This document shows positions 1 to 10,526 of a DNA stretch of 64,000 nt, piece by piece. The DNA lies in the NCBI RefSeq assembly GCF_002095535.1, contig NZ_MLJI01000001.1, positions 4,393,757 to 4,457,756 on the forward strand, in the 5' to 3' direction. How positions within the stretch are numbered: position 1 is the first letter of the stretch; the number at the start of each line of letters is the position of its first letter. This DNA comes from Pantoea cypripedii. Its GTDB lineage: Bacteria > Pseudomonadota > Gammaproteobacteria > Enterobacterales > Enterobacteriaceae. A program made the position numbers and the translations under genes. Under the pieces are notes generated by a model. That model was not told where the DNA came from. It saw nothing but the letters and a program-made list of their open reading frames with translations, and did not search any database.

Positions 1-545
<545 letters not shown>

Positions 546-672
546 AAGTTTGATGCTCAAAGAATTAAACTTCGTAATGAATTACGTGTTCACTCTTGAG
601 ACTTGATATTTTTTAAGTCCGTAGACTTTTGATATCAATCCTGCGAGTGCCCACACAGATTGTCTGATAAAT

Positions 673-684
673 TGTTAAAGAGCA
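673..684 (-). promoter_or_regulatory. rrn leader boxA antitermination element
   Basis: The minus strand reads TGCTCTTTAACA, the boxA of enterobacterial rRNA leaders, followed by the usual AATTTATCAGACAATCTGTG stretch. In E. coli, boxA RNA binds NusB-NusE to protect rRNA transcription from Rho. It lies about 130 bases upstream of the 16S start, as expected. Confidence 0.9.
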
Positions 685-723
685 GTGCGAGCAGCGGGTT
701 AACCGTCTGTCGCGAGGTGGCGT

Positions 724-751
724 ATATTACGCTTTCCTCCTTCAGAGTCAA
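724..751 (-). promoter_or_regulatory. rrn P2 promoter
   Basis: Minus strand: -35 TTGACT (746-751), 16-base spacer, -10 TAATAT (724-729). This is the typical P2 arrangement of enterobacterial rrn operons, about 120 bases downstream of P1. Confidence 0.85.
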
Positions 752-843
752 TCACTTTTTTCAGCGATTTTCTCCGGCGGGATGAATCACTTCGTCCCTC
801 GCTGACCGTCTGCGTTGCCGCTTTGCCGTGTCAGTGGAGGCGC

Positions 844-871
844 ATTATAGGGAGATAATTCTGACTGACAA
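844..871 (-). promoter_or_regulatory. rrn P1 promoter
   Basis: Minus strand: -35 TTGTCA (866-871), 16-base spacer, -10 TATAAT (844-849), followed by a GC-rich discriminator (GCGCC). A-rich DNA upstream (875-895) resembles an UP element. The short spacer and GC discriminator are the features that make rrn P1 respond to ppGpp and initiating NTPs. Confidence 0.9.
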
Positions 872-1073
872 GCGTTTATTGCAAAAAATTGACTGAGCGC
901 TACTTTTTTAGTCGAACGGGTAAAAAGAAGACATTTTGCGATGAAGAAACACCCAAAACAGCCCCGCGCGCGGCACAAATCATCGTAATGCTCCTAAACG
1001 TCGGTGCTATCCTGTTTCTCCAATCGCAGTTTTCCCCTGCTGCAGACAGAATTTTATTAAAGAAGGACTTTAA

Positions 1074-2477
1074 ATGATTCGCTCCGCGCGCAGTATGGCC
1101 GGGTTGCCCTGGATCGCCGCTATGGCATTTTTCATGCAATCGCTTGATGCCACCATCCTCAACACCGCGCTTCCTGCCATCGCAACCAGTCTTGAACGTT
1201 CCCCACTTGCCATGCAATCCGCTGTCATTAGCTACACATTAACTGTCGCAATGCTTATTCCCGTCAGTGGCTGGTTGGCCGATCGCTTCGGCACGCGCAA
1301 AATCTTTATTCTGGCGGTTGCATTATTCACCTTGGGTTCACTGGCCTGCGCGTTATCAGGCAGCCTGGGCATGCTGGTATTTTCGCGAGTGGTTCAGGGG
1401 ATTGGTGGGGCGATGATGATGCCGGTCGCACGACTGGCGCTGTTACGCGCCTATCCACGCAGTGAACTGTTGCCTGTCCTCAACTTTGTTACCATGCCCG
1501 GCCTGGTCGGGCCGATTCTCGGACCCATGCTGGGCGGATTACTGGTTACCTATGCCAGCTGGCATTGGATCTTCCTGATTAACATTCCCATCGGTCTGCT
1601 CGGCATCTTTTATGCCCGGAAATACATGCCGGATTTCACCACACCGAAACGCCGCTTCGACTTTGGCGGTTTTGTGTTGTTCGGTGTAGGCCTGGTACTG
1701 ATCTCCATTGGTATCGAACTGTTTGGCGAACGCATTGTGTCACCGTGGCAGGCAACCGCCGTGTTGTTTGCCGGTGTGTTGTTGCTTCTTCTATATATTG
1801 TTCATGCGCGTCACCATCCGGCACCGCTGATCAGCCTGCCGATGTTTAAAACCCGCACGTTTTCCATCGGCATCATCGGCAATATCGCTTCGCGTCTGGG
1901 TACCGGTTGTATTCCGTTCCTGATGCCACTGATGTTGCAGGTTGGATTTGGTTATCCAGCGATTATTGCCGGTTGCATGATGGGGCCGACCGCTATCGGC
2001 TCATTGCTGGCGAAATCCACCGTCACCCAGGTGCTGCGACGCTTTGGTTATCGCCACACGCTGGTCGGCATTTCAGTGATTATCGGAATTCTGATTGCCA
2101 GCTTCTCACTGCAATCACCGGGCGGAAGTGTGGCCATGCTGCTGCTGGCGTTATTCGTGCTGGGGATGGCAATGTCGACACAGTTCACCGCCATGAACAC
2201 CATCACTCTGGCCGATTTGAATGATGAGAATGCCAGTGGCGGTAATAGCGTGCTGGCCGTTACGCAGCAGTTGTCGATCAGCTTTGGTGTCGCGGTAAGT
2301 GCAGCGGTGCTGCGCTTTTATCAGGAATTTGGTGGCACCACGGTGCAGCATTTTCATGCCACCTTTCTTACCATGGGGGTGATCACCGTGCTGGCCGCCT
2401 TCACCTTTATGCTGCTGCGTAATGGCGATGGCCGTCATTTAATCACCAACCGTGATAAAAAGAAGAAAGGCGCCTAA
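1074..2477 (+). CDS. hsrA: MFS multidrug exporter, DHA2 family, HsrA-like
   Basis: A 467-residue integral membrane protein of the EmrB/QacA (DHA2, 14-helix) class. It has the early motif [14 protein letters not shown] near residue 25, the cytoplasmic loop motif [11 protein letters not shown] near residue 67 and the motif-C glycine run [13 protein letters not shown] near residue 145. E. coli HsrA (YieO) has a similar length and the same site: between rbsR and the rRNA operon, convergent with rbsR. The start ATG follows a clear AAGGAC. Its stop overlaps the rbsR stop by four bases tail to tail, so no terminator separates the two genes. E. coli yieP, which lies between hsrA and rrn, is absent. 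The substrate cannot be read from sequence. Confidence 0.88.
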   Translation: MIRSARSMAGLPWIAAMAFFMQSLDATILNTALPAIATSLERSPLAMQSAVISYTLTVAMLIPVSGWLADRFGTRKIFILAVALFTLGSLACALSGSLGMLVFSRVVQGIGGAMMMPVARLALLRAYPRSELLPVLNFVTMPGLVGPILGPMLGGLLVTYASWHWIFLINIPIGLLGIFYARKYMPDFTTPKRRFDFGGFVLFGVGLVLISIGIELFGERIVSPWQATAVLFAGVLLLLLYIVHARHHPAPLISLPMFKTRTFSIGIIGNIASRLGTGCIPFLMPLMLQVGFGYPAIIAGCMMGPTAIGSLLAKSTVTQVLRRFGYRHTLVGISVIIGILIASFSLQSPGGSVAMLLLALFVLGMAMSTQFTAMNTITLADLNDENASGGNSVLAVTQQLSISFGVAVSAAVLRFYQEFGGTTVQHFHATFLTMGVITVLAAFTFMLLRNGDGRHLITNRDKKKKGA

Positions 2478-3466
2478 ACCGAACCTCGCTCCACCAGCTC
2501 CGGCGTCAGGACCAGCGTTTGCTGACTGGCGTCGGGATCGCTCATGCGATGAATCAGCGTATCAATCGCCAGTTCACCCAACTCATCTTTCGGTTGATGG
2601 ATGGTACTCAGCGGCGGCGTCAGATAACGCGAGAGTTCAATGTTATCGTATCCCATCACGGCGATATCCTGTGGCACACGCAACCCGGCCTGAAACAATG
2701 CGTGATAAACGCCGACCGCCATCGCATCGTTGCTGGTAAATACCGCCTCCGGCAGGGGGTCCAGGGTCAGCAGCTGGTTCATGGCATTAAAACCGCCCTG
2801 AAACTCAAAATCACTGTCCACCACGTACCCTGGCAATACCGGCAATCCGCTGCCGGACATGGCTTTATGGAAGCCATCCAGACGCAGCCGCGCGGGTGTT
2901 TTATCCTGCGGACCGGCAATGCAGGCAATACGGCGATAGCCACGATCGATCAGATGCTGCGTCGCCAGTTCACCGCCTAACAGCGCGTTATCCTGAATAA
3001 TGTCACCACGTCCTTCAAACGGTGCCCAGTCCATCATCACCATAGGAATCGACGGATAACGATTCAGGATATCTGCCGATGGCAGGTGAGTTTCGGTACA
3101 CATGATCAGCAAGCCATCAACGCGCTTCTGCAACAGCGTTTCCAGGCTGCGATTCATGCGCTCCTCATCCCCTTCGGTATTACACAGAATCAGACTGTAG
3201 CCCCGTTCATAGCAGCTATTCTCCACACCACGTACCACTTCCGAATAGAAGGGGTTGCTGCTGGCCGTCAATAACATACCAATGGTGCGTGTCTGATTGA
3301 TTTTGAGGCTGCGCGCCAATGCGGAGGGAGCGTAATTCAGGGTACGAATGGCCTGCTCCACCTTTTCGCGTACCTGCTCGCTGACAAAGCGATTGTTATT
3401 AATGACATGCGAAACGGTGGAGGTTGAGACGCCCGCCAGGCGGGCGACATCTTTCATGGTAGCCAA
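2474..3466 (-). CDS. rbsR: Ribose operon repressor RbsR (LacI family)
   Basis: A LacI-family repressor of 330 residues, the same length as E. coli RbsR. An N-terminal helix-turn-helix ([21 protein letters not shown]) is followed by a hinge helix ([11 protein letters not shown]) and a periplasmic-binding-protein-like ribose-sensing core. I place the start at a TTG (3464-3466): it gives the family N-terminus [10 protein letters not shown], and AGGGA lies about nine bases upstream, overlapping the rbsK stop. A longer reading from 3532 would add 22 residues with no family match, inside rbsK. The gene is last in rbsDACBKR. The protein probably binds the palindromes at 8284-8301 and 8364-8375 and is released by ribose. 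Confidence 0.95.
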   Translation of the reverse strand: MATMKDVARLAGVSTSTVSHVINNNRFVSEQVREKVEQAIRTLNYAPSALARSLKINQTRTIGMLLTASSNPFYSEVVRGVENSCYERGYSLILCNTEGDEERMNRSLETLLQKRVDGLLIMCTETHLPSADILNRYPSIPMVMMDWAPFEGRGDIIQDNALLGGELATQHLIDRGYRRIACIAGPQDKTPARLRLDGFHKAMSGSGLPVLPGYVVDSDFEFQGGFNAMNQLLTLDPLPEAVFTSNDAMAVGVYHALFQAGLRVPQDIAVMGYDNIELSRYLTPPLSTIHQPKDELGELAIDTLIHRMSDPDASQQTLVLTPELVERGSV

Positions 3467-3470
3467 GCGC

Positions 3471-4400
3471 TTATCCCTGTTGTTGCAGGAAGGCATCAAT
3501 CTCAGTACGCCAGGGTACCGAGGGCTGCGCACCAGGACGGGTAACGGCTATCGCCGCTGCCGCATGGGCAAAACGCACCGCATCATGCATGGCTACGCCT
3601 TCAAGACGGGCAGTAATAAACGCACCGTTGAAGGTATCGCCAGCGGCGATGGTATCCACGGCCTGTACGCTGAAGCCCGGAATGCGCACACCATCGCCCT
3701 GCTCACTCAGCCAGACACCGCGGCGTCCCAGCGTAATCAACACGGTTTGAATACCTTTGGCATGCAACGCTGCGGCGGCACGTGCAGCATCTTCATCACT
3801 TTTTACCGCGATGCCCGTCAGAATCTCGGCTTCGGTTTCATTTGGCGTGATGATATCGATCAACGCCAGCAGTTCATCGGAAAGTTGCGTCGCCGGAGCC
3901 GGATTGAGGATCACCTGCGTCTGCTGTGCTTTGGCAATTTTCGCTGCCGCCAGCACGCTTTCCAGTGGGGATTCCAGTTGCATCAACAGGGCATCCGCGT
4001 CTGCGATAACCTGTTGATGACGCGCCACGCAGGCCGGCGTTAATGCCGCGTTGGCACCAGAATAAATGCCGATATTATTTTCACCTTCGCCATTTACGAA
4101 GATCATTGCCACACCGGTGGCTTCTTCCGCCACGGTTTCTACCGGAGCGGTATCGATACGGTCCTGCTGCAGCTGCTGACGAATGCGTTCGCCAATGTCA
4201 TCTGCACCAACGCAGGCAATAAAGGCGATATCGGCACCGGCTCGTCCGGCCGCTACCGCCTGATTAGCCCCTTTACCGCCAAAGGCAACCTGATACTGTT
4301 TCCCGATCACCGTTTCGCCCGGACGTGGGAAGTGGGCGAGATTGAGGATGTGATCGGCATTGATGCTGCCGAGTACGGCCAGTTTTGCGCTTTTGCTCAT
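3471..4400 (-). CDS. rbsK: Ribokinase
   Basis: A 309-residue PfkB-family sugar kinase that phosphorylates D-ribose to ribose-5-phosphate with ATP in the cytosol. The family signatures are present: GSINADH near residue 12, [17 protein letters not shown] near residue 40, and [15 protein letters not shown] with the catalytic Asp near residue 250. Length equals E. coli RbsK. The start ATG has only a weak Shine-Dalgarno sequence. It follows rbsB after a 64-base gap holding a stable hairpin, and precedes rbsR by four bases, so rbsK and rbsR are probably coupled. Confidence 0.97.
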   Translation of the reverse strand: MSKSAKLAVLGSINADHILNLAHFPRPGETVIGKQYQVAFGGKGANQAVAAGRAGADIAFIACVGADDIGERIRQQLQQDRIDTAPVETVAEEATGVAMIFVNGEGENNIGIYSGANAALTPACVARHQQVIADADALLMQLESPLESVLAAAKIAKAQQTQVILNPAPATQLSDELLALIDIITPNETEAEILTGIAVKSDEDAARAAAALHAKGIQTVLITLGRRGVWLSEQGDGVRIPGFSVQAVDTIAAGDTFNGAFITARLEGVAMHDAVRFAHAAAAIAVTRPGAQPSVPWRTEIDAFLQQQG

Positions 4401-4421
4401 AGGGAGTGATCCATCAAGAAT

Positions 4422-4441
4422 GCGCCACCCAACGGTGGCGC
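4422..4441 (-). repeat. Intercistronic hairpin after rbsB
   Basis: GCGCCACC (4422-4429) pairs with GGTGGCGC (4434-4441) across a four-base loop, with no U-tract. A hairpin directly after the binding-protein gene is typical of ABC sugar operons. It may protect the upstream rbsB mRNA and lower rbsK-rbsR expression; that effect is inferred. Confidence 0.6.
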
Positions 4442-4464
4442 GTTGCCCTGCTTTTCTTCGCGTG

Positions 4465-5340
4465 TTATTTGGTAACCAGTTTCAGATCGACCGGATTGAT
4501 CGACTGCACTTTTTCACCTTTCAGTACTTTATCCGCAGTATCTACGCCGATGATACCAATCTTATCAGGCATCTGTGCGACAGTGGCAGTCAGTTTGCCC
4601 GCTTCAACGGCTTTCACACCGTCTGCGGTGCCGTCAAAGCCCACCACCACCACGTCGGTTTTACCGGCGGTCTGCAATGCACGCAGTGCGCCCAGTGCCA
4701 TTTCGTCGTTCTGCGCGAACACCGCCTGCACATCCGGATGCGCCTGCAGCAGGTTCTGCATCACGTTCAGGCCTTTAGTACGGTCAAAATCAGCCGGCTG
4801 GCTGGCAAGAATATTGAATTTGTGCGCCTCGGCAGCCTGTTTAAAACCATCGCCACGCTCGCGGGCTGCTGAAGTACCGGCAATGCCCTGCAATTCGATG
4901 ATTTTCGCGCCGTCACCGACTTTCTTCGCAATAAAGTCACCGGCCATCTTGCCGCCAAAGCGGTTATCAGACGCCACGTGGCTGACCACGGTGCCCTGAG
5001 CCGCTACGCGGTCAAGGGTGATAACCGGAATGTTTGCCTGGTTGGCCATCTTCACGGCATTGCCCACGGCGTCAGAATCGGTTGGGTTGATCAGCAGCAG
5101 CTTAGTGCCACGTACCGTGAGGTCCTGCACGTTCGCCAGCTCTTTCGCCGGGTTGTTCTGCGAATCCAGCACCACCAGGTTATAACCCAGTTTGTCAGCT
5201 TCTTTCTGTGCGCCATCTTTCAGCGCAACAAAGAATGGGTTGTTCAGCGTTGAAACCACCAGAGCGATAGTATCCTTCGCCATCGCGCTGGCACTGAGAG
5301 TGGCGCCAAGAATGACGGCCAATGCGGTTAACTTTTTCAT
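4465..5340 (-). CDS. rbsB: Ribose ABC transporter periplasmic binding protein
   Basis: A 291-residue periplasmic solute-binding protein with a clear Sec signal peptide ([21 protein letters not shown], cleaved at about residue 21). The mature protein starts [16 protein letters not shown], as in E. coli RbsB, and keeps the type-1 sugar-binding fold. It delivers ribose to RbsA2C2 and, in E. coli, to the Trg chemoreceptor. It sits between rbsC (26 bases upstream) and rbsK. Confidence 0.97.
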   Translation of the reverse strand: MKKLTALAVILGATLSASAMAKDTIALVVSTLNNPFFVALKDGAQKEADKLGYNLVVLDSQNNPAKELANVQDLTVRGTKLLLINPTDSDAVGNAVKMANQANIPVITLDRVAAQGTVVSHVASDNRFGGKMAGDFIAKKVGDGAKIIELQGIAGTSAARERGDGFKQAAEAHKFNILASQPADFDRTKGLNVMQNLLQAHPDVQAVFAQNDEMALGALRALQTAGKTDVVVVGFDGTADGVKAVEAGKLTATVAQMPDKIGIIGVDTADKVLKGEKVQSINPVDLKLVTK

Positions 5341-5366
5341 TAATGAATCCTGTGTGAAGGTCAGAG

Positions 5367-6338
5367 TTATTTACTGCTTTTGTTATCCACCAGCACTGCC
5401 AGCAGAATGACGACTGCTTTAACAATCATTTGGTAGTAAGAGGAGACACCCAACAGATTGAGTCCATTGTTGAGGAAGCCGAGAATCAGTGCCCCGATCA
5501 GCGTCCCCATAATGCGACCTTTACCACCCGCCAGGCTGGTTCCGCCCAACACCACAGCAGCGATCGCATCCAGTTCATAACCGGTACCCGCTGTTGGCTG
5601 GGCTGATGACAGGCGTGCCACCTCGATGGTGCCTGCCAGCGCAGCCAACATGCCGCACAGTAAATAAACGATGATTTTGACGCGGTTAACGTTAATCCCG
5701 GACAAACGCGTTGCCGCTTCGTTGCCGCCCAGCGCATAGATATAACGACCCAGGCGTGTGTGGTGCAGCATGTACCAGGCAAGCCCGAATACCACCGCCA
5801 TCAGCCATACTGGCGTCGGAATACCCAGCGGGCGACCAATACCGAACCAGCCAAACAAATCGGCGTTGTCACTAAAGCCGGTATTGATCGGGCTGCCATC
5901 GGTGTAAACCATGGTGACGCCGCGCAACAGCAACATCATCACCAGCGTGGCGATAAACGCCTGCACTTTGCCGCGTGCCACGATTGTGCCGGTAACCCCG
6001 CCGATCACCGCGCCAAGCGCCAGCGCCGCAGCCACGGCCACCAGCGCATTCACTTCGTGGCCGACGATCGAGGCGGCTACCGCACCGGTCAGCGCCAGCA
6101 GCGAGCCAACCGAAAGATCAATACCGGACGTCAGGATCACCAGCGTCATCCCGACCGCCATGATGGCGTTCACCGAGGTCTGCTGCAGAATGTTGAACAG
6201 GTTGGCAACGGTAAAGAAATTCGGGCTGAGGCTGGCAACCACGGCAATCAGCACAATCAGCGCGATCAGCGATTTCTGCTCCAGCAACCAGGCTTTGCTG
6301 AACCAGCGACGGCTGGCGGGTAAGGTTTGGGTACTCAT
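5367..6338 (-). CDS. rbsC: Ribose ABC transporter permease
   Basis: A 323-residue inner-membrane permease of the BPD_transp_2 family with about ten hydrophobic segments. Typical family stretches are [21 protein letters not shown] near residue 65 and [20 protein letters not shown] near residue 250. E. coli RbsC has 321 residues. The start overlaps the rbsA stop by four bases (ATGA), which indicates translational coupling. Confidence 0.97.
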   Translation of the reverse strand: MSTQTLPASRRWFSKAWLLEQKSLIALIVLIAVVASLSPNFFTVANLFNILQQTSVNAIMAVGMTLVILTSGIDLSVGSLLALTGAVAASIVGHEVNALVAVAAALALGAVIGGVTGTIVARGKVQAFIATLVMMLLLRGVTMVYTDGSPINTGFSDNADLFGWFGIGRPLGIPTPVWLMAVVFGLAWYMLHHTRLGRYIYALGGNEAATRLSGINVNRVKIIVYLLCGMLAALAGTIEVARLSSAQPTAGTGYELDAIAAVVLGGTSLAGGKGRIMGTLIGALILGFLNNGLNLLGVSSYYQMIVKAVVILLAVLVDNKSSK

Positions 6339-7843
6339 ACAACTAACTCCTCGCTGTGTTGCTTACCGACTGCCGCCGCCATCAGGGATTCCTGGGTAGC
6401 CTGCTCACGGGTAAATTCGCCACTCAGGTGGCCTTCATGCATCACCAGAATGCGGTCGCTCATGCCCAGCACTTCCGGCATTTCGGACGACACCAGGATG
6501 ATGCTCAGCCCATCGGCTTTAAACTGGTTGATTAACTGATAGATTTCTTTTTTTGCGCCAACATCAACACCACGCGTCGGCTCATCAAGGATCAGCACAT
6601 TCGGCCGCGTCATCAGCCCACGGGCAATCGCCACTTTTTGCTGATTACCGCCGGAAAGCAGGCCAATCGGCTGTTCCATCGAAGGCGTTTTAACGTTGAA
6701 CAGGCGGATGAAATCGCCTACCGCCAGCTGTTCTTCAGCGTGCTTCAGGCTACCGTTGCCACGGCTGAAATAACGCAATGCAGTCAGCGACATGTTTTCT
6801 TTCACTGACATGCCCAGCACCAGGCCATCGCGTTTGCGATCTTCGGAGATATAAACGATGCCATTCGCCAGGCCATCCTGCGGTGCGCGCGTCACCACTT
6901 CACGGCCATCAAGCATCACCTTGCCGCCGCTGCGTGGCAGTGCGCCGTACAGCAGCTTCATCAATTCGGTACGGCCTGCACCCATCAGACCGGAAACGCC
7001 AAGGATTTCCCCTTTGCGCAGGGTAAAGCTGACTTCATGCACCCCTGGGCCACTCAGGTTTTCCACCTGCAAACGTACCGCGCCGGGTGCCTGGCCGAGA
7101 TGTGGATATTGATCTTCCAGCTTACGACCCACCATCATCTCAATCAGGCTATCTTCGCTGAGTTCGCTGACCGTACGTTCGGCAATAAACTGACCATCAC
7201 GGAACACCGTGACGTCATCGCAAATCTCGAAAATCTCTTTCATACGGTGGGAGATGTAGACAATGCCGCAGCCCTGCGCCTTCAGTTCATTAATGACGCG
7301 GAAGAGCGACAGCGTTTCGGTATCGGTCAGCGCATCAGTCGGTTCATCCATAATGATCACCCGCGACTGAAAACTGAGTACCTTGGCGATTTCCACCATC
7401 TGCTGGTCACCAATCGACAAATCACCCACCAGCTTATGGCTGTTGAAACGCAGGTTGAGGCGTTGCAGCAGCGTATCCGCTTCGGCATACATCTTTTTCC
7501 ACTCGATGCGGCCAAAACGGTTAACAAATTCACGCCCAAGGAAGATGTTCTCCGCGACCGTCAGTTGCGGGATCAAATTCAGTTCCTGGTGAATAATGCC
7601 GATGCCAGCTTCCTGTGACGCTTTCGGCCCGGAGAAAGTGGTTTCCTGGCCCAGCCACTGTAGCGATCCCGCATCCATGCTGTAGATACCCGTCAACACC
7701 TTCATCATGGTGGATTTACCGGCACCGTTTTCCCCCACCAGCGCCATGACACGCCCCGGCATGACCGACAGCGATGCGCCCTTCAGCGCTTTCACACCGG
7801 GAAATGACTTTTCAATCCCTTTGAGTTGCAATAACGGTTGCAT
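6335..7843 (-). CDS. rbsA: Ribose ABC transporter ATP-binding protein
   Basis: A 502-residue double-domain sugar ABC ATPase, like E. coli RbsA (501). The first half has Walker [10 protein letters not shown] near residue 37 and Walker [11 protein letters not shown]. The second half has a degenerate Walker A (GLMGAGRTE) but an intact signature [14 protein letters not shown] and [19 protein letters not shown]. This asymmetry between the two sites is normal for the family. It lies seven bases downstream of rbsD and overlaps rbsC. Confidence 0.97.
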   Translation of the reverse strand: MQPLLQLKGIEKSFPGVKALKGASLSVMPGRVMALVGENGAGKSTMMKVLTGIYSMDAGSLQWLGQETTFSGPKASQEAGIGIIHQELNLIPQLTVAENIFLGREFVNRFGRIEWKKMYAEADTLLQRLNLRFNSHKLVGDLSIGDQQMVEIAKVLSFQSRVIIMDEPTDALTDTETLSLFRVINELKAQGCGIVYISHRMKEIFEICDDVTVFRDGQFIAERTVSELSEDSLIEMMVGRKLEDQYPHLGQAPGAVRLQVENLSGPGVHEVSFTLRKGEILGVSGLMGAGRTELMKLLYGALPRSGGKVMLDGREVVTRAPQDGLANGIVYISEDRKRDGLVLGMSVKENMSLTALRYFSRGNGSLKHAEEQLAVGDFIRLFNVKTPSMEQPIGLLSGGNQQKVAIARGLMTRPNVLILDEPTRGVDVGAKKEIYQLINQFKADGLSIILVSSEMPEVLGMSDRILVMHEGHLSGEFTREQATQESLMAAAVGKQHSEELVV

Positions 7844-7850
7844 AACGACC

Positions 7851-8270
7851 TCAGAAGGTAACGCCCGCGCTCAGGATGACATTCGCATACGGAGAACACT
7901 CTCCGCTGCGAATGACCGCCTGACTACGCTGAGTCTGTTGTTTGAACTGTTCATGACTGATGTAACTAACGGCAATGGTATTTCCCTGGTGCTGTTGCAA
8001 GGCTTCGAGCACGGCGAGCAGAGCACTGTGGAGCTGCGGATTGTGTTGCTTAATCTCTTCCGCCATCAGAGCGCTTTCGACCTGCATCTCTTCAGTTACC
8101 ACCTCAACAACCTGTAAAAACCCGGGCGTACCTGGCGTCAGCGCCAGATCGATACGTTGCGGCCCCAGCGGAATGGGTAACCCCGCATCAGCAATCGTCA
8201 GCGTATCCGTGTGTCCCAGACGGGCAATCACATGAGAGATTTCAGCGTTTAACAAGCGACCTTTCTTCAT
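7851..8270 (-). CDS. rbsD: D-ribose pyranase
   Basis: A 139-residue cytosolic enzyme that interconverts beta-pyranose and beta-furanose forms of ribose so that RbsK can act. The sequence runs from [22 protein letters not shown], with the catalytic-region His, to [21 protein letters not shown] chose the ATG at 8270 because it gives the E. coli length (139) and has GGAG upstream. A reading from 8324 would add 18 unmatched residues and overlap the operator. First gene of the rbs operon. Confidence 0.96.
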   Translation of the reverse strand: MKKGRLLNAEISHVIARLGHTDTLTIADAGLPIPLGPQRIDLALTPGTPGFLQVVEVVTEEMQVESALMAEEIKQHNPQLHSALLAVLEALQQHQGNTIAVSYISHEQFKQQTQRSQAVIRSGECSPYANVILSAGVTF

Positions 8271-8283
8271 TTCTTCCACTCCA

Positions 8284-8301
8284 CAGCGAAACGTTTCGCT
8301 G
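8284..8301. promoter_or_regulatory. RbsR operator O1
   Basis: CAGCGAAACGTTTCGCTG is a perfect 18-base palindrome with the central CG step of LacI-family operators. It has the form of the E. coli rbs operator. It covers the expected transcription start of rbsDACBKR, between the -10 element (8309-8314) and rbsD. Confidence 0.88.
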
Positions 8302-8308
8302 ACCGGAG

Positions 8309-8314
8309 TGTATA
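8309..8314 (-). promoter_or_regulatory. Probable rbs promoter -10 element
   Basis: Minus strand TATACA at 8309-8314 lies just upstream of O1. The -35 region (CCATTG at a 17-base spacing) is poor, as expected for a promoter needing CRP. A CRP-like site, TGTGA-N6-TCGAA (8352-8367), has one good half and sits roughly 57 bases upstream of the inferred start. Confidence 0.5.
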
Positions 8315-8363
8315 AAATGTCCACCGCAACTCAATGGCGACATCACGGAAATGTGATCGCCAT

Positions 8364-8375
8364 CGAAACGTTTCG
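8364..8375. promoter_or_regulatory. Second RbsR-like operator O2
   Basis: CGAAACGTTTCG at 8364-8375 is a perfect 12-base palindrome identical to the core of O1. Centre-to-centre distance to O1 is 77 bases. It could allow DNA looping or bring the divergent gene at 8584 under ribose control. Both ideas are inference. Confidence 0.6.
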
Positions 8376-8413
8376 CTTGTACCGGGGAAAATTTGAGTTA
8401 GGCGGAAAAAACC

Positions 8414-8445
8414 TGAGTTCTTTTACCTCCGACTAAAGAACTCAC
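8414..8445. repeat. Inverted repeat upstream of the secreted protein gene
   Basis: TGAGTTCTTT (8414-8423) and AAAGAACTCA (8436-8445) are perfect 10-base arms around an 11-base loop. They lie about 140 bases before the start codon at 8584. This could be a regulator site or a leader hairpin; I do not recognise it. Confidence 0.45.
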
Positions 8446-8583
8446 CTGGTTTTCAGGAGAAATTCCTTATTTAACCTCATGTCAATATGTTTTCTGATGT
8501 GTCCGGATATGTCACTTCACGCAAAAACCAACACTGAACAACCATCCGCTGGCTGTAAATACAGATGGATTTATCTAAGGACA

Positions 8584-10020
8584 ATGATGAATTTCAAGGT
8601 GAAAACACTCGGAAGTTTGATTGCGCTCTCGCTCTTAACTGTCAATGTGCCTGTGGCAAAAGCGCATAACGATCAGGGAGATAAAGCCCGCACACCGAAC
8701 GTACATTTCAGCACCCATCCCAACATGCAGAGCAGCAAAATGCTCAGCGCGTTGACGGCAAGCATGGAAGTGCAGGAAATGACAAATGAAGCGCCACCCT
8801 GGTACTGGGCTTATCAGGGCTGGTATATGAGTGAAGGCGCTTTTTATTTTGGTCTCCAGCCAAATGGTGAGTATGGCAAAACCGCGCTGTTCAGCATTTT
8901 CGGCAAAGGCACCCAAAGTAACGTTGAAGCCTGTAAGCGCGGCGCAGATTCGACCGACCCCGATACCGGTATGAGTTGCCATATTCCTTATGACTGGGAA
9001 GTTGGCCATAAATATACCTTCAACGTGAAACGTACCGGACAGGATGCCGCGCAAAGTCTGACAACCTGGCAAGGTTCTGTCACCGATCAGACTACCGGTC
9101 AAGAGACCATCATCGGTATCGTATCCGTACCTGCTCGTTGGTCAGATCTGCAACCAAGCCTGTTGGGCTGGGCTGAGTGGTTTTTGAACGGAGAACTCAC
9201 CTGCGCGCAACGTACCAATTTTGTTGTTAAGTACAATGACGTCTCGGGTGTGTATTCCGATACCGCCACCCCATGGCAGAGCTATATCTCCGATTCGAAC
9301 CCCAATACCTGCGCAACCTATGACATGACCGGTACGTATCCGACCGAAGTCATTATGAGCGCCGGAGGAACATTTGACGGAGATAATAATTCCGGTGGCA
9401 ACACCGATAACGCGCCTGTCGCGGTGGTGCCTGCCGATTTTAGCGTCATCAGCTCATCTGATGGATCGATTGTCCGCGAGCTGGATGCTTCCGGCAGTAA
9501 AAATGCCGATTCATACAGTTGGAAAGTCACAGGAGGCAAGGGCAGCTTCTGGCTACAGGAAGAAGAAAAGGGTGGCTGGGTAAGCGCATTAGGACAGGCT
9601 AAGGTTCGCGCCCTCTTCCCAGCGAATTCCAGCGGTACCGCCATCTATGAATTAACCGTGAGCAAAAATGGCAAACAAGACACTAAACGCGTGACCATAA
9701 CAGTCACTGCACCGGAAAATCCGACCACACCGGATCAGCCGGGCACCGAGTTTCCGGAATGGCAAGCGGGTACGCCTTATGTGGCAGGGGACAAAGTGAC
9801 CTATGAAGGGATCAAATACGTCGCGAAATACTGGACGCTATTCAGACCCGGTTATAACGATGCCTGGAAACTGGCCAATCCATCTCAGATAACAGAATGG
9901 AAAGCATCGATGGCCTATTCCGGCGGCGATAGTGTCATTTATCAGGGGAAAACCTATAAAGCGGCCTACTGGACGCAGGGCAACACACCGGGGCAGCACT
10001 CCGTCTGGCTGGTGCAATAA
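8584..10020 (+). CDS. Secreted protein, DUF3472-like domain with tandem chitin-binding (CBM5/12) modules
   Basis: A 478-residue exported protein. It has a signal peptide (hydrophobic LGSLIALSLLTVNVPVAKA, cleaved near residue 27). Next comes a domain of about 180 residues with WYMSEGAFYFGLQPNGEYGKTALFSIF and YDWEVGHKYTFNVK, which I match tentatively to DUF3472. A PKD/Ig-like linker follows at about 285-380. Two C-terminal repeats (about 392-437 and 438-478) each carry the AYxxGDxVxYxGxxYxAxYWT pattern of CBM5/12 chitin-binding domains. The start at 8584 has AAGGA just upstream and puts the signal peptide first; a reading from 8479 does not. No catalytic motif is recognised. It lies divergent from rbsD, outside the E. 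coli gene order. Likely role: binding chitin or another beta-glycan outside the cell. Confidence 0.75.
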   Translation: MMNFKVKTLGSLIALSLLTVNVPVAKAHNDQGDKARTPNVHFSTHPNMQSSKMLSALTASMEVQEMTNEAPPWYWAYQGWYMSEGAFYFGLQPNGEYGKTALFSIFGKGTQSNVEACKRGADSTDPDTGMSCHIPYDWEVGHKYTFNVKRTGQDAAQSLTTWQGSVTDQTTGQETIIGIVSVPARWSDLQPSLLGWAEWFLNGELTCAQRTNFVVKYNDVSGVYSDTATPWQSYISDSNPNTCATYDMTGTYPTEVIMSAGGTFDGDNNSGGNTDNAPVAVVPADFSVISSSDGSIVRELDASGSKNADSYSWKVTGGKGSFWLQEEEKGGWVSALGQAKVRALFPANSSGTAIYELTVSKNGKQDTKRVTITVTAPENPTTPDQPGTEFPEWQAGTPYVAGDKVTYEGIKYVAKYWTLFRPGYNDAWKLANPSQITEWKASMAYSGGDSVIYQGKTYKAAYWTQGNTPGQHSVWLVQ

Positions 10021-10025
10021 CGAAA

Positions 10026-10047
10026 AGGGGCTGCCATGGCAGCCCCT
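10026..10047. terminator. Terminator between the secreted protein gene and ygiW
   Basis: AGGGGCTGCC-AT-GGCAGCCCCT is a perfect palindrome between two convergent genes. On the minus strand it is followed by TTTT, so it best fits termination of ygiW. On the plus strand there is no U-run. Confidence 0.75.
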
Positions 10048-10055
10048 GAATGCGT

Positions 10056-10451
10056 TTACGGCAGTTTTTTCACTTGTTTCACATCCAGCTCAATCGCATT
10101 GAAATCTTTATCCAGCTCACCTGTCAGCTCAACCCGATCCTTCGGTGAAATGGTTTGCCCATTCCAATGCTTGTGATCAATTTCGACCTTCATGCTGCCG
10201 GTCTCATCGCGGAACAAGTAATCCTCCTTGCCTATTTGCTTCTCCAGAGAACCGCGCACGGTGATCCAGCTATCGTCCTTCATCTCTTCTGCCTGCTTCA
10301 CCGTTACTACGCTGGTGTTGCCAGCCTGAAAACCACCTGAATGACTTTGTACGGCTGGCGCATTGGGATCGACAAATCCACCCTGCTGTGCCGCCAGAAC
10401 CGGCGTGGCAACCAGCGCAACGATCGCGAAAAGTGCTGCATGCTTTTTCAT
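10056..10451 (-). CDS. ygiW: Periplasmic OB-fold stress protein YgiW (BOF family)
   Basis: A 131-residue exported protein with a signal peptide (MKKHAALFAIVALVATPVLA) and a BOF/OB-fold domain (WITVRGSLEKQIGKEDYLFRDETGSMKVEIDHKHWNG). E. coli YgiW (130 residues) is very similar and is also divergent from qseBC. In Salmonella and E. coli it is linked to peroxide, metal and peptide stress. I place the start at the ATG at 10451, with GAGGT seven bases upstream. A GTG nine bases earlier is possible but overlaps that ribosome-binding site. Confidence 0.92.
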   Translation of the reverse strand: MKKHAALFAIVALVATPVLAAQQGGFVDPNAPAVQSHSGGFQAGNTSVVTVKQAEEMKDDSWITVRGSLEKQIGKEDYLFRDETGSMKVEIDHKHWNGQTISPKDRVELTGELDKDFNAIELDVKQVKKLP

Positions 10452-10510
10452 TTGATTCACCTCTTTTCCATGAAATGTGCGGGATACGCGGGCTATTTCA
10501 CCATAAGGTT

Positions 10511-10526
10511 CTTAACAGGATCTTAA
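10511..10526 (+). promoter_or_regulatory. Putative QseB box
   Basis: Direct repeat CTTAA-N6-CTTAA in the ygiW/qseB divergent promoter region. This half-site pattern is the one bound by PmrA/QseB-type OmpR-family regulators. It would let QseB control its own operon and ygiW. Confidence 0.6.

Noticed and set aside
3348..4043. 231-codon plus-strand open frame
   Set aside because: Shadow of rbsK and rbsR; composition and sequence fit no protein, and both minus-strand genes match known families end to end.
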